Shown here: piece by piece, positions 1 to 9,414 of the stretch | Layout of the letters: every line of letters starts with the position of its first letter | How positions within the stretch are numbered: position 1 is the first letter of the stretch | Assembly: GCF_003173735.1 (NCBI RefSeq) | Contig: NZ_CP029551.1 | Span: 3,186,001-3,250,000, forward strand | Length of the DNA: 64,000 nucleotides | Direction of reading: 5' to 3' | Origin: Methylobacterium radiodurans | GTDB lineage: Bacteria; Pseudomonadota; Alphaproteobacteria; Rhizobiales; Beijerinckiaceae | The notes under the pieces: model-generated | Databases searched by the model: none | What the model was told of the DNA's origin: nothing | Seen by the model: the letters and a program-made list of their open reading frames with translations, nothing else | Position numbers and translations under genes: made by a program

Positions 1-1
1 A

Positions 2-406
2 CACCCCTTCCTGCTCGGCTTCGACGAGATCGAGCAGGCGCTGGACCGGGTGTCGAAGGCCGCCAACGACGGCTACCCCCCCTATAACATCGAGCGCGTG
101 CCCCGCACCGAGCGGGAGCCCGAGCGCCTGCGCATCACGCTGGCGGTGGCGGGCTTCACCCGCGACCAGCTCGACGTGATGCTGGAAGAGAACCAGCTCG
201 TGGTGCGCGGCCGGCAGGTCGAGGAGCGCGAGCGGCACTTCCTGCACCGCGGCATCGCGGCGCGCCAGTTCCAGCGTGCCTTCCTGCTCGCCGACGGCAT
301 GGAGGTGCTGGGCGCCGACCTCCAGAACGGACTCCTGTCGATCGACCTCGCCCGCCCCGAACCGGAGCGCGTGGTGCGCAAGATCGCGATCTCAGCGCGG
401 GATTGA
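2..406 (+). CDS. Hsp20 family small heat-shock protein (5' end outside window)
   Basis: ATP-independent holdase chaperone of the alpha-crystallin/IbpA family, acting in the cytoplasm on unfolding proteins. The frame is open to the left edge and the residues before the first internal GTG (position 50) read HPFLLGFDEIEQALDR, a normal Hsp20 N-terminal segment, so the gene begins upstream of the window. The alpha-crystallin domain spans about visible residues 33-130, with the conserved VRGR strand, an HRGIA turn and the GLLSIDL block near the end. It is followed by a DUF1150 gene, a pairing common in Alphaproteobacteria. Family assignment is secure; the exact paralogue is not. Confidence 0.9.
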   Translation, partial: HPFLLGFDEIEQALDRVSKAANDGYPPYNIERVPRTEREPERLRITLAVAGFTRDQLDVMLEENQLVVRGRQVEERERHFLHRGIAARQFQRAFLLADGMEVLGADLQNGLLSIDLARPEPERVVRKIAISARD

Positions 407-515
407 GACGGGCGGCTTCGCGCGCGGCCCTGCCGCCGCGGGTGCCCTCTCCGGCCGGCAGCCTCAGACCGGGAAACCGCTGCCGCCCGGCGATTAAACG
501 CCCGTCAAGTGTCGA

Positions 516-543
516 GCCGGCAAGGATTGGCCGGCAAGGATTG
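516..543. repeat. 14-bp perfect tandem duplication
   Basis: GCCGGCAAGGATTG occurs twice head to tail between the Hsp20 gene and the DUF1150 gene. It sits about 100 bases before the DUF1150 start. It may simply be a slippage product; no function is evident. Confidence 0.7.
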
Positions 544-641
544 ATCGCAGAGCGCGCCGACACCACATGCGGATCAGGCCCCGCGGTCGCTTCGGGACCG
601 CACGACAGGCCTGAAGCTCTGCCTCGAAAGGAGGGCACGAC

Positions 642-926
642 ATGACCGATCTGAACCCGTCTCCCCTCACGCCGGCCGACCTCGATCCGGCCGAGTTCAA
701 CACCGCCGATCTCGCGGCGCTCGGCGAGGGCCACATCGCCTACGTGCGCCCGATCACCTCGGACGAGGTCAAGCGGATGTTCCCGCAGGCGCCCGACCTG
801 ACGCCCGGCCTCGACCTCTTCGCCCTGCTCTCGGCGAGCGGCGCCCCGATCCTGCTCGCGGATTCCCGCGAGGTCGTGCTGGCCAACGCCTTCGCGCACG
901 ACCTGCAGCCGGTCAGCCTGCACTGA
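642..926 (+). CDS. DUF1150 family protein
   Basis: Small (94 aa) soluble protein of the DUF1150 family, found downstream of Hsp20 genes in Alphaproteobacteria; biochemical role unknown. The start is set by a strong ribosome site, AAAGGAGGG, about 9 bases upstream. The recognisable family core is residues 33-85, including YVRPITSDEV, a FALLSASGAPILLADSRE strand-turn-strand and a final alanine/asparagine-rich helix. The pairing with Hsp20 hints at a role in proteostasis, but that is inference only. Confidence 0.85.
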   Translation: MTDLNPSPLTPADLDPAEFNTADLAALGEGHIAYVRPITSDEVKRMFPQAPDLTPGLDLFALLSASGAPILLADSREVVLANAFAHDLQPVSLH

Positions 927-985
927 TCCACCCTTCGGTCGCGCGTCGGCCGCGACGGGGCGCGAGCCTCGTCGGAGGCGCGCCC

Positions 986-1023
986 TGACGGCGCCAGGCT
1001 CCCCGTCCGGCGCCGTCAGACCG
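986..1023. terminator. Hairpin between convergent genes
   Basis: TGACGGCGCC (986-995) and GGCGCCGTCA (1009-1018) form a perfect 10-bp stem with a 13-base loop, followed on the plus strand by GACCGTTTCT. It lies between the stops of the DUF1150 gene and the convergent hydrolase and probably serves both. Confidence 0.5.
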
Positions 1024-1027
1024 TTTC

Positions 1028-1801
1028 TCACGCCATCTCCGCCACCGCCCCGATCAGCCGCGTGATGTCCTGCGGCCGCGAGAGGCGGTGGTCGCCGTCC
1101 GCGATCAGGGTCAGCACCGTGCCCTCCGCGGGCAGCCGGTCGAGGATCTTGAAGGCGTGCGGGTGCGGCACGTCCGGGTCGCGCATCCCCTGGAGGATGT
1201 GGACCGGGCAGCCGAGATCGAGCGGGCCGGTCAGCAGCCGGTTCCGCCGCCCGTCCGCGATCAGCGCCATGGTGACGGGATCGGGCTCCGGCGCGTAGGC
1301 GCTCTGGCGCATCCAGACCCCGTCGCGCTCCAGCGCGTCCCGCACGCCTTTCGGGAACTGGTCCCACATCAGGTCCTCGGTGAAGTCGAGGGCCGGGGCG
1401 ATCAGCACCAGCCCGGCGGCCGGCCGCCCGGCGGCGAGGCGGGCCCGTGCGGCGAGGCAGGCGATCCAACCGCCCATCGAGGAGCCGACGAGCACCGGCC
1501 GCTCCGGCGCATGGGCCGCGATCACAGCCTCGGCATCCTCCAGCCAGGTCGAGATCGTGCAGGCGGCGAAATCCCCGCCCGAGGCGCCGTGGCCCGTATA
1601 GTCGAAGCGCACGAAGCGGCGCCCCGCGCGCTCCGCCCAGTCATCGACCGCCACGGCCTTGGTGGCGCCCATGTCGGAGCGGAAGCCGCCGAGCCAGACC
1701 ACCGGCGGCCCAGCGCCGTCCCGCACCCGCAGGGCGATCTCGCGCCGGCTCCCGCCGTCCCCGACCGCGATGAACGCGGGCGCCTCATCCGTCTGCCCCA
1801 T
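1028..1801 (-). CDS. Alpha/beta hydrolase
   Basis: 257-aa serine hydrolase of the alpha/beta fold, resembling the small esterase/thioesterase group related to ABHD10. The nucleophile elbow is GSSMGG at about residue 95, an oxyanion-type GGF turn lies near residue 35, and the C-terminal part has the acid (around GMRDPDVPH) and the histidine (DGDHRLS near residue 239). The ATG at 1801 was chosen over a longer frame because AGAGGAGAAGGGG lies directly upstream and homology begins soon after. Substrate unknown. It is divergent from the next glycosyltransferase across 124 bp. Confidence 0.85.
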   Translation of the reverse strand: MGQTDEAPAFIAVGDGGSRREIALRVRDGAGPPVVWLGGFRSDMGATKAVAVDDWAERAGRRFVRFDYTGHGASGGDFAACTISTWLEDAEAVIAAHAPERPVLVGSSMGGWIACLAARARLAAGRPAAGLVLIAPALDFTEDLMWDQFPKGVRDALERDGVWMRQSAYAPEPDPVTMALIADGRRNRLLTGPLDLGCPVHILQGMRDPDVPHPHAFKILDRLPAEGTVLTLIADGDHRLSRPQDITRLIGAVAEMA

Positions 1802-1925
1802 CCCCTTCTCCTCTCGCGATGCTTCCCGGCCTGAACGCTTCAGCTTCAGGCTCCGTTTACCCGACCGTAAAGCCCGGGGCCGATCCTGTGACGATGCGTA
1901 CGAGACAGAGGGTAGCGTTCCGCAG

Positions 1926-3149
1926 ATGACCGGCGAGACGCGCAGCCCCACCGGCTTTCCCACACAGGCACCGCCGCTCGCGGGCGCCTGCGTGCTTCAG
2001 ATCATCCCCGCGCTTGACGCAGGCGGCGCGGAGCGCACCACCGTCGACGTCGCGGCGGGCCTCGCCGCGGCGGGCGCCCGGGCGCTGGTCGCCACGGAGG
2101 GCGGCCGGCTGGTCGGCGAGCTCCAGGCCAAGGGCGGCGTCTGGGTTCCGTTCCCGGCAGGCTCGAAGAATCCGCTCGCGATGGCGCTCAACGTCGGCCG
2201 CCTCGCCCGCCTCTGCCGGCGCGAAGGCGTCGGGCTGATCCACGCGCGCTCGCGCGCCCCGGCCTGGGTGGCGCTCGGCGCGGCGCGGAGGCTCAGGCTG
2301 CCCTTCGTCACGACCTATCACGGCAGCTATTCGGGCCGGACCGGTGTGAAGGTGCTCTACAACTCGGTGATGGCGCGGGGCGACGCGGTGATCGCCAACT
2401 CGCACTACACCGCCGACCTGATCCGGCGCCTGCACGCCGAGCAGGCGGGGGACCGGGTTCAGGTGATCCACCGCGGCACGGATCTCGCCGCCTTCACGCC
2501 GGTTGCGGTCGGGCCCGGGCGAGTCGAGGCCCTGCGCCGGAGCTGGGGCGTGGCGCCCCACGAGCGCGTGGTGCTGCTCGCCGCCCGGCTCACCGCCTGG
2601 AAGGGCCACCGCGTGCTGATCGAGGCCGCGGCGCTGATGCGGGGCCGCGGCGTCGGCGACCTCGCGGTGGTGCTGGCGGGCGACCCCCAGGGCCGGGAGG
2701 GCTACGTCCGCGAGATCGACGCCCTGATCGCCGCGCGCGGCCTCCAGGGCATCGTGCGACGCGTCGGGCACTGCACCGACATGCCGGCGGCCTTTCGCGC
2801 GGCGTCCGTGGTGGCGGTGCCCTCCGTCGAGCCCGAGGCCTTCGGCCGGGCCGCGGTCGAGGCGCAGGCGCTCGGGACACCCGTCGTCGTCTCCGACCTC
2901 GGTGCCGTGCCCGAGACGGTGCTGAGCCCGCCCGACGTCGAGCCTGGCCAGCGCACCGGCTGGCGCGTGCCGGCCGGGGACGCCGACGCGCTGGCCGCCG
3001 CGCTCGGCGACGCCCTCGCGCTCGGCGCCAGCGCCCGCGACGCGCTGGGCCGCCGCGCCCGGGCGCATGTCGAGGCGAATTTCTCGCTGGAGCGCATGGT
3101 CGGCGACACGCTCGACGTCTACGCGCGCCTCCTCGGACGGGCCACCTGA
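1926..3149 (+). CDS. GT4-type glycosyltransferase
   Basis: 407-aa GT-B fold glycosyltransferase of the GT4 group. The N-terminal domain opens with IIPALDAGGAERTTVDVA, the acceptor-side pattern of GT4 enzymes. The C-terminal nucleotide-sugar domain has the EX7E motif at EAFGRAAVE followed by GTPVVVSDLGAVPE. Such enzymes transfer sugars to lipid or glycan acceptors at the membrane face; donor and acceptor cannot be read from sequence. The ATG at 1926 starts just before the conserved fold; the upstream extension encodes nothing family-like. It stands alone rather than in a sugar operon. Confidence 0.88.
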   Translation: MTGETRSPTGFPTQAPPLAGACVLQIIPALDAGGAERTTVDVAAGLAAAGARALVATEGGRLVGELQAKGGVWVPFPAGSKNPLAMALNVGRLARLCRREGVGLIHARSRAPAWVALGAARRLRLPFVTTYHGSYSGRTGVKVLYNSVMARGDAVIANSHYTADLIRRLHAEQAGDRVQVIHRGTDLAAFTPVAVGPGRVEALRRSWGVAPHERVVLLAARLTAWKGHRVLIEAAALMRGRGVGDLAVVLAGDPQGREGYVREIDALIAARGLQGIVRRVGHCTDMPAAFRAASVVAVPSVEPEAFGRAAVEAQALGTPVVVSDLGAVPETVLSPPDVEPGQRTGWRVPAGDADALAAALGDALALGASARDALGRRARAHVEANFSLERMVGDTLDVYARLLGRAT

Positions 3150-3284
3150 CGGGAGCACGGCGCGACCGATCCAGACGACGGATCCGGGCGACGGATCTTG
3201 CGGCCGTGCCGGCGCGTTCTCACATCTAACGTGTCTTTCGGGAACCATCTTCGAAGAACTGCGCTTCGCACATGCCGAGGTGTG

Positions 3285-3320
3285 TTGACTTGCTGTACGC
3301 TTGAGCCAAGGTAGGTTTAT
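3285..3320 (+). promoter_or_regulatory. Possible promoter of infC
   Basis: TTGACT at 3285-3290 is followed 17 bases later by AAGGTA (3308-3313) and then TAGGTTTAT, in a locally AT-richer stretch upstream of infC. The -35 match is good and the -10 poor. The remaining 90 bases to the AUU codon would be the 5' leader. Confidence 0.35.
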
Positions 3321-3410
3321 CCGGGATTGGCCGGAGCGGCGGCGGTCAGGACATCCCTCGGAAGGATGTTCCGGGTCGCCTCTTCGTCGTTGCAGCAGGA
3401 GATAGCAGCC

Positions 3411-3953
3411 ATTCGTAGACCTATGAGAGCCATGCCGGCCCCGCAGAAGGACGGGCCGCGCGCCAACCGGGACATTCGCGGCGTCCGCGACGTGCAGCTC
3501 ATCGACGCGGAAGGCCAGAACCGCGGCGTCGTCCCGTTCTTCGACGCCCTTCAGATGGCCGAGGAGGCGGGCCTCGATCTCGTGGAGATCGCGCCGAACT
3601 CCGCGCCGCCCGTCTGCAAGCTCCTCGATTACGGCCGCTTCCGCTTCAACGAGCAGAAGAAGCAGAACGAGGCGCGCAAGCGGCAGAAGACGGTCGAGGT
3701 CAAGGAGATCAAGCTCCGTCCCGGCATCGACAAGCACGACTACGACGTCAAGATGAAGTCGGTGCAGCGGTTCTTCGAGGAGGGCGACAAGGTCAAGGTG
3801 ACCCTGCGCTTCCGCGGCCGCGAGATGGCTCACCAGGATCTCGGCCTGCGCCTCCTCGAGCGCGTGAAGCACGAGACCGCCGAGATCGCCAAGGTCGAGA
3901 GCGAGCCGATGCTCGAAGGCCGGCAGATGATCATGATCCTGGCGCCGCGCTAG
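3411..3953 (+). CDS. infC: Translation initiation factor IF-3, AUU start
   Basis: IF-3 binds the 30S subunit, proofreads the start codon and prevents premature 50S joining. Starting at the ATT codon at 3411 gives 180 aa beginning (I as M)RRPMRAM, the usual alphaproteobacterial IF-3 N-terminus and the same length as the E. coli protein. AGGAG lies 9 bases before that ATT. The N-domain has [14 protein letters not shown] and the [15 protein letters not shown] block; the C-domain has KEIKLRP and [12 protein letters not shown]. An AUU start is the known autoregulatory device of E. coli infC. The next in-frame ATGs (3423, 3432) are possible but less well placed. The gene is separated from rpmI-rplT. 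Confidence 0.93.
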   Translation: MRRPMRAMPAPQKDGPRANRDIRGVRDVQLIDAEGQNRGVVPFFDALQMAEEAGLDLVEIAPNSAPPVCKLLDYGRFRFNEQKKQNEARKRQKTVEVKEIKLRPGIDKHDYDVKMKSVQRFFEEGDKVKVTLRFRGREMAHQDLGLRLLERVKHETAEIAKVESEPMLEGRQMIMILAPR

Positions 3954-3980
3954 AGGCGCCTCGGCAGTTCGATCGCGTTC

Positions 3981-4013
3981 GCGCCGTCCCCGACCGGGAC
4001 GGCGCTTTCGTTT
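3981..4013 (+). terminator. Intrinsic terminator of infC
   Basis: GCGCCGTCCC and GGGACGGCGC form a perfect 10-bp stem with a CGACC loop, followed by TTTCGTTT. It lies 28 bases after the infC stop. Confidence 0.85.
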
Positions 4014-4040
4014 GGGCAGCAGCCGGCTTATCTGCCCCTC

Positions 4041-4817
4041 ATGGCCCTCGCCCCCGAAGAGATCGAACGCTACGCCCGCCACCTCGTGCTCGCCGAGGTG
4101 GGCGGCCCCGGCCAGAACCGGCTGAAGGCCGCCCGCGTGCTGGTGATCGGGGCGGGAGGGCTCGGAGCACCGCTGATCCAGTATCTCGCCGCCGCCGGCA
4201 TCGGCACGATCGGCATCGTGGACGACGACACCGTCTCGCTCTCGAATTTGCAGCGGCAGGTGATCCACGGAACGCCCGATATCGGTCGCCCGAAGGTGGA
4301 GAGCGCGGGCGACGCGGTCGCGCGCCTCAACCCGCACGTCGCCGTGGTCGCCCATCCGCACCGGATCACGCCCGAGAACGCGGTGGACCTGATCGCGCAG
4401 TACGATCTGGTGGCGGACGGCTCGGACAACTTCGCCACCCGCTACGCCGTCTCGGACGCCTGCTTCCACGCCCGGCGCCCGCTGGTCACCGCCGCGCTCG
4501 GACGCTTCGACGGCTCGCTCACCACGATCCGGGCGCACGAGACGGGTGCGGCGGGACACCCGAACCCGACCTATCGCTGCCTGTTCCCGGAGCCACCGCC
4601 GGCGGGCTCGATTCCGCCCTGCGCCGAGGCCGGCGTGCTCGGGGCGCTCGCGGGCGTGATGGGCTCGCTCATGGCCATGGAGGTGGTCCGCGCGGTCACC
4701 GGTTTCGGCGAGCCCCTGGTCGGCCGCCTCCTGATGGTGGATGCGCGCGCGATGCGTTTCGAGACGCTGTCCTACGGCTGGGACGCCGCGAACCCGCTCA
4801 GCGGGACGGGTGGGTGA
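4041..4817 (+). CDS. HesA/MoeB/ThiF family adenylyltransferase
   Basis: 258-aa E1-like enzyme that adenylates the C-terminal glycine of a ubiquitin-like sulfur carrier (MoaD or ThiS type). It has the nucleotide loop GAGGLGAP near residue 37, the DDDTVSLSNLQRQ segment that positions ATP, and CAEAGVLG near residue 192. In zinc-bearing MoeB/ThiF proteins two CxxC pairs bind a structural zinc. Here the first pair is reduced to TYRC and the C-terminal pair is missing, so this is a zinc-less variant. No carrier-protein gene is adjacent, so the molybdopterin versus thiamine role is undecided. Confidence 0.88.
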   Translation: MALAPEEIERYARHLVLAEVGGPGQNRLKAARVLVIGAGGLGAPLIQYLAAAGIGTIGIVDDDTVSLSNLQRQVIHGTPDIGRPKVESAGDAVARLNPHVAVVAHPHRITPENAVDLIAQYDLVADGSDNFATRYAVSDACFHARRPLVTAALGRFDGSLTTIRAHETGAAGHPNPTYRCLFPEPPPAGSIPPCAEAGVLGALAGVMGSLMAMEVVRAVTGFGEPLVGRLLMVDARAMRFETLSYGWDAANPLSGTGG

Positions 4818-4820
4818 GCC

Positions 4821-5666
4821 TCAGACCGTTGCGACCTTGCCGAGGCAGCACTTCTTGAACTTCTGGCCGCTGCCGCAGGGGCAGGGATCGTTGCGGCCGA
4901 TATCCCGGTAGGGGTTCTGCTGCGGCAGCCCCGCGCCCTCCTCGGTCCAGGCGAGGTCGGCCAGCGGATCGTCCAGCGTGCCGTAGCTCCAGGCATCGAA
5001 GCGGCGCAGGTCGTCGGGCCGGTTCACCGCCTTGCGCAAAGCTTCCTTGAACCAGCCCGCATCGCTGAACTCGTCCGTGATGCGTCCGTCGCTCCGCGCC
5101 GCCTCGGCCCGGGGCGCGAGGTCACGGAAGCCGAGGAGCGCGATCGTCTCCTCCCAGCCGATCCAGGCGATGCCCTCCTCGACCGCGGCCTTGGCGTCGT
5201 CGAAGCGGACGAGGAGAGCCTGCACGGCATCCCGGTCGATCCGGCCGGTGTGGCAGAGGGTGACGCAGGCCGAGAACAGGGCCTGCCGGACGGCGTCGTC
5301 GACCGTGCTGTCGCGGATCAGCGCGAAGATCGGCTCCGGATCCCCGTCGAAAAGGCTCGCCACTACCTTCGCCAGGGTCGAGGTGACGGCGTCACCCAGA
5401 TACGCGTCGAGGGTGTCCTCGTCCTGGCGGAGCAGGCGCAGCAGCGGTGCGAGCGCCCGGGTGTCGCGGGCGTGCGCCAGCACGTGCAAGCCCCAGAACA
5501 GGAGATTGGCCTCGCCCTCCTCGAGATCGGCGCCCGTGGCGGCGACCTCAAGGAGACGCAGCGTCTCGGGCGCGACCACCTCCGGCCGCTCCAGCGCCTT
5601 CCGGAGGGCGACCTTCGGCAGATGCGTCGCGGCCGAGAGTTCAGCGATCAGGATGGCGTCGTCCAT
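4821..5666 (-). CDS. DUF1186/SEC-C metal-binding domain protein
   Basis: 281-aa protein with a helical N-terminal region (DUF1186-like, about residues 1-240) and a C-terminal SEC-C zinc motif, GRNDPCPCGSGQKFKKCC, at about 258-276, as found at the end of SecA. Two bases separate its ATG from the pheT stop codon, so it is probably the last gene of the pheST transcript. Function unknown; SEC-C motifs commonly mediate ribosome or protein contacts, which fits the translation-gene context only as inference. It converges with the ThiF-like gene, 3 bp apart. Confidence 0.85.
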   Translation of the reverse strand: MDDAILIAELSAATHLPKVALRKALERPEVVAPETLRLLEVAATGADLEEGEANLLFWGLHVLAHARDTRALAPLLRLLRQDEDTLDAYLGDAVTSTLAKVVASLFDGDPEPIFALIRDSTVDDAVRQALFSACVTLCHTGRIDRDAVQALLVRFDDAKAAVEEGIAWIGWEETIALLGFRDLAPRAEAARSDGRITDEFSDAGWFKEALRKAVNRPDDLRRFDAWSYGTLDDPLADLAWTEEGAGLPQQNPYRDIGRNDPCPCGSGQKFKKCCLGKVATV

Positions 5667-5668
5667 GC

Positions 5669-8089
5669 TCAGCCCCGCAGGGTCGCGCCGGTCTTGCGCG
5701 CGACCTCGGCCACGATCTTCTGGCTCACCGCCTCGATTTCGGCGTCGGTCAGCGTGCGCTCGGTCGGCTGCAGCCGCACGGCGACCGCCACCGACTTCTG
5801 GCCCTCGGGCACGCCCGCGCCCTCGTAGAGGTCGAACACGTCGACCCCCACCACGAGCTTGCGCTCGGCCCCTTGCGCGGCGCGCACGATCTCGCCGGCC
5901 GGGACGTCGCGGCCGACCACGAAGGCGAAGTCGCGCGCGAGCGGCTGGAGGTCGGAGAGCGCCAGCACCGGCTTCGTCTTGGTGGCCCGCTGCTTCGGCA
6001 GCGGCAGGGCGCCGAGGTCGATCTCGAAGGCCACCAGCGTGCCCTTGAGGTCGAGCGCCCTCATCACCCGCGGGTGAATCTCGCCGAAGAAGCCGACTTG
6101 GTTCTTCGGCCCGAACTGGAGCGTGCCGGAGCGGCCGGGATGCAGCCAGGCCGGGCCGCCGGCCACCACCTGCAGCCCGCCGGTCGGGACCCCGAGGGCG
6201 GAGAGCAGCGCCAGCGCGTCGGCCTTGGCCTGGAAGGCATCGACGGCGGGCGCCGCGCCGTCCCAGTTCCGGCCGGCACCGGTGAAGCCCGCCGTGCCGC
6301 GGCGCACCGCGGTCGCCCGGATGCTCTGACCCTCGGGCGCGTCGCTCGCGAAGCACTGGCCGACCTCGAACAGGGCCGCGTCCGGGTAGCCGCGGTCGGC
6401 GTTGCGCTGCGCGGCGCGGAGCAGGCCCGGCACCAGGCTCGGGCGCATGTCGGAGAGTTCGGAGGCGATGGGGTTTGCCAGCACGAGGTCGGCCCCGCCG
6501 CCGCCGAACAGCTCGGCGTCCGCGTGCGGGATGAACGACCACGTCACCGCCTCCATCAGGCCGCGGCCGGCCAGCGCCCGCCGGGCAAGCCGGGTGCGCT
6601 TCTGGATCGGGGTGAGGACGGGCTTCGAGACGCTCTCCGCGCGCGGCAAGGGCTTGGCCTCGATCCGGTCGAGGCCGGCGATGCGGATCACCTCCTCGAC
6701 GAGGTCGGCCTTGCCCTCGATGTCGGGCCGCCAGGAGGGGGTGAGCACCTTCACCCGGTCGCCCGAGCCCGCCACGTGGAAGCCGAGGGCTTCGAGGATC
6801 ACCTTCATCTCGACCCGCGGCAGGTCGATCCCGGCGAGCCGGCGCACCTCGGTCCAGGGGAAGTCGATGACCCGCTCGGTCTCGGGGAGTGCCCCCGCGA
6901 CCGTCGCCTCGGTCGGCGTGCCGCCGCAGATCTCGAGCACCAGCCGCGTGGCGTGGTCGAGGCCCGGCAGCGTGGAGGCCGGATCGACGCCGCGCTCGAA
7001 GCGGTAGCGCGCATCCGTCACAACGCCGAGGCGGCGGCCGGTCTGGGCGATGTTCTGCGGGTTCCACAGGGCCGATTCGACGAGCACGTCGGTCGTGCTC
7101 TCGTCGCAGCCCGAGGCCTCGCCGCCGATGATGCCGGCGATCGATTCGACGCCGGCCTCGTCGGTGATCACCACGGTCTCGGGGCCGAGCCGGTGCTCGC
7201 GCCCGTCCAGCGCCTTCAGGGTCTCGTCCGCGCGGGCGAGGCGGACGGTCAGGCCGCCCTTCACCTTGGCGGCGTCGAAGACGTGCAGCGGCCGGCCGCG
7301 GTCGAAGGTCATGTAGTTGGTGATATCGACGAGCGCGTTGATCGGCCGGAGCCCGATCGCGCGCAGCCGCGCCTGCATCCACTCGGGCGAGGGCCCGTTC
7401 CTCACCCCGCGCACGAGGCGGAGCGCGAAGAGCGGGGCGAGGTCGCGGTGCTGCTCGTGCAGATCGAGCGTCACCGCGACCGGGCAGGGACCCTGGCCGC
7501 GCACCGGCGGCTCGGGCGCCCGCTTCAGGGTGCCGAGGCCGGCCGCCGCGAGGTCGCGGGCGATGCCCGACACGGCCGTGCAATCCGGGCGGTTGGGCGT
7601 CAGGTTGATCTCGATGACCGGGTCGTCGAGCCCGGCATAGAGCGCGTAGGGTTGGCCGACCGGGGCATCGTCGGGAAGGTCGAGGATGCCGTCATGGTCG
7701 TCGCCGAGGCCGAGCTCAGCGCCAGAGCAGAGCATGCCGCGGCTCTCGACGCCGCGGATCGTGCCGACCGACAGGGTGATGTTCTTGCCCGGCACGTAGG
7801 TGCCGGGGGGCGCGAAGACCGAGATCATGCCGGCCCGCGCGTTCGGCGCGCCGCAGACCACCTGCAGCGGCTGACCGTCGCCGGCATCGACCGTGCAGAC
7901 GCGGAGCCGGTCGGCGTTCGGGTGCTGCTCGGCGGTCAGCACCTTCGCCACCACGTAGGGCTTCAGCGCGGCGGCCTTGTCCTCGATCCCCTCGACCTCC
8001 AGGCCGATGCGGGTCAGCGTCTCGGCGATCTCATCGAGCGAGGCGCCGGTGTCGAGGTGGTCCTTGAGCCAGGAGAGGGTGAACTTCAT
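5669..8089 (-). CDS. pheT: Phenylalanine-tRNA ligase beta subunit
   Basis: 806-aa beta subunit of the cytoplasmic alpha2-beta2 enzyme that charges tRNA-Phe. Domains in order: N-terminal OB-fold tRNA-binding domain (about 40-150, with CGAPNARAG), B3/B4 editing domain (about 200-370), B5 domain (about 400-475), the catalytic-like core, and a C-terminal ferredoxin-fold anticodon-binding domain (about 710-805, ending near [12 protein letters not shown]). Length is normal. It follows pheS with a 78-bp gap and precedes the SEC-C gene. Confidence 0.97.
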   Translation of the reverse strand: MKFTLSWLKDHLDTGASLDEIAETLTRIGLEVEGIEDKAAALKPYVVAKVLTAEQHPNADRLRVCTVDAGDGQPLQVVCGAPNARAGMISVFAPPGTYVPGKNITLSVGTIRGVESRGMLCSGAELGLGDDHDGILDLPDDAPVGQPYALYAGLDDPVIEINLTPNRPDCTAVSGIARDLAAAGLGTLKRAPEPPVRGQGPCPVAVTLDLHEQHRDLAPLFALRLVRGVRNGPSPEWMQARLRAIGLRPINALVDITNYMTFDRGRPLHVFDAAKVKGGLTVRLARADETLKALDGREHRLGPETVVITDEAGVESIAGIIGGEASGCDESTTDVLVESALWNPQNIAQTGRRLGVVTDARYRFERGVDPASTLPGLDHATRLVLEICGGTPTEATVAGALPETERVIDFPWTEVRRLAGIDLPRVEMKVILEALGFHVAGSGDRVKVLTPSWRPDIEGKADLVEEVIRIAGLDRIEAKPLPRAESVSKPVLTPIQKRTRLARRALAGRGLMEAVTWSFIPHADAELFGGGGADLVLANPIASELSDMRPSLVPGLLRAAQRNADRGYPDAALFEVGQCFASDAPEGQSIRATAVRRGTAGFTGAGRNWDGAAPAVDAFQAKADALALLSALGVPTGGLQVVAGGPAWLHPGRSGTLQFGPKNQVGFFGEIHPRVMRALDLKGTLVAFEIDLGALPLPKQRATKTKPVLALSDLQPLARDFAFVVGRDVPAGEIVRAAQGAERKLVVGVDVFDLYEGAGVPEGQKSVAVAVRLQPTERTLTDAEIEAVSQKIVAEVARKTGATLRG

Positions 8090-8167
8090 CGGGGTGGTCC
8101 CTCGGCCAAGCGCCGCGCGGGCGCGCCGGGCAGGATGCGCGGGCGGCGGCCTAAGCCGCCGACGGGA

Positions 8168-9256
8168 TCAGGCAGTGAGGCCAGCGACCAGGCTCGGCAC
8201 GTCGAGCGGGCGGAAGCCGTAATGGTCTAGCCAGCGCACGTCCGCCTCAAAGAAGGGGCGCAGGTCCGGCATGCCGTATTTCAGCATGGCGATGCGGTCG
8301 AGGCCGACGCCGAAGGCGAAGCCCTGGACCTCGTCCGGATCGAGCCCGCAATTGCGCAGCACGTTCGGGTGGACCATGCCGCAGCCGAGGATCTCCAGCC
8401 AGTCGGTGCCCTCGCCGAAGCGGATCTCGCCGCCCTTGCGCGAACACTGGATATCGACCTCCGCCGAGGGCTCGGTGAAGGGGAAGAACGAGGGGCGGAA
8501 GCGCATCTTCACCGCCTCGACCTCGAAGAAGGCGCGGCAGAACTCCTCCAGCACCCATTTGAGGTTGGCGATGTTGGCGGCCTTGTCGATCACCAGCCCC
8601 TCGCACTGGTGGAACATCGGCGTGTGGGTCTGGTCCGAATCGTGCCGGTAGGTCCGGCCCGGGATGATCACGCGGATCGGCGGCGCTTTCGACCGCATCG
8701 TGCGGATCTGCACCGGCGAGGTGTGGGTGCGCAGCACCTTGCGCTTTCCCTGCGCGTCGGGCGCGAGGAAGAAGGTGTCGTGCATCTCGCGGGCCGGGTG
8801 GCCGGGCGGGAAGTTCAGTGCCGTGAAGTTCAGTTCGTCCGTCTCGATGTCGGGACCTTCCGCGACCGAGAAGCCCATATCGGCGAAGATCGCGGTGATC
8901 TCCTCCATCACCTGGGAGATCGGGTGGATGCGCCCGCGGGCGTCGGGCGCCTCGCGCAGGGGCAGGGTGACGTCGATCCGCTCGGCGGCGAGCCGGGCTT
9001 CGAGCGCCGCCTCGGCCAGAGCCTCGCGGCGGCCGGCGAGCGCACCCTGCACCCGGTCGCGCAAGCCGTTAATCAGGGGGCCGCGCGCCTTGCGCTCGTC
9101 GGGCGTCATCGCGCCGAGCGTCTTCAAGAGTTCCGAGACGCTGCCCTTCTTGCCGAGTGCGGCGACGCGCACGGTCTCCAGGGCGGCCTCGTCGGAGGCC
9201 GCCTCGACCTGGGACAGGAGATCGCGTTCGAGCGTGTCGAGGTCGGTCGTCGCCAT
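8168..9256 (-). CDS. pheS: Phenylalanine-tRNA ligase alpha subunit
   Basis: 362-aa catalytic alpha subunit. An N-terminal coiled coil (about 1-90) is followed by the class II synthetase core: motif 2 around [20 protein letters not shown] and motif 3 at [13 protein letters not shown]. It pairs with pheT just downstream. The ATG at 9256 ([11 protein letters not shown]) gives the standard length. A strong terminator-like hairpin separates it from rplT, so it may have its own promoter or depend on read-through. Confidence 0.97.
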   Translation of the reverse strand: MATTDLDTLERDLLSQVEAASDEAALETVRVAALGKKGSVSELLKTLGAMTPDERKARGPLINGLRDRVQGALAGRREALAEAALEARLAAERIDVTLPLREAPDARGRIHPISQVMEEITAIFADMGFSVAEGPDIETDELNFTALNFPPGHPAREMHDTFFLAPDAQGKRKVLRTHTSPVQIRTMRSKAPPIRVIIPGRTYRHDSDQTHTPMFHQCEGLVIDKAANIANLKWVLEEFCRAFFEVEAVKMRFRPSFFPFTEPSAEVDIQCSRKGGEIRFGEGTDWLEILGCGMVHPNVLRNCGLDPDEVQGFAFGVGLDRIAMLKYGMPDLRPFFEADVRWLDHYGFRPLDVPSLVAGLTA

Positions 9257-9352
9257 GGTTCCGCTGGTCTGCCGGTTCGCTGTTGCCGGGGCGTGTGCGC
9301 GTTTGCCGGAGATCGCGCAAGCGCGCAAACGCCCGAGGGCTGGCTTCGCAAA

Positions 9353-9390
9353 AGGAAAAGGCGCGGCGCTCCCGGGGAGCGCCGCGCCTT
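9353..9390 (-). terminator. Terminator or attenuator between rplT and pheS
   Basis: On the minus strand AAGGCGCGGCGCTCCC and GGAGCGCCGCGCCTT form a long near-perfect stem followed by TTCCTTTT, about 20 bases after the rplT stop. A second stem (GCGTTTGC with GCAAACGC) lies between it and pheS. This is a good intrinsic terminator for rpmI-rplT and could regulate entry into pheST. Confidence 0.75.
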
Positions 9391-9414
9391 CGCTGCATCC
9401 GTGATGCGGGTCGC

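Noticed and set aside
1857..4559. 900-codon minus-strand open frame
   Set aside because: It runs antisense through the glycosyltransferase, infC and ThiF-like genes; long frames without stops are expected opposite GC-rich genes, and the translation is low-complexity Arg/Gly/Ala with no domain.
5447..8230. Large plus-strand open frame opposite pheT
   Set aside because: Shadow of pheT; composition typical of antisense frames, no ribosome site, no domain.
9069..9398. Possible Phe-containing leader peptide before pheS
   Set aside because: It overlaps the pheS start in another frame, begins inside the terminator stem and has no ribosome site; the FSF run is too short to call a leader peptide.
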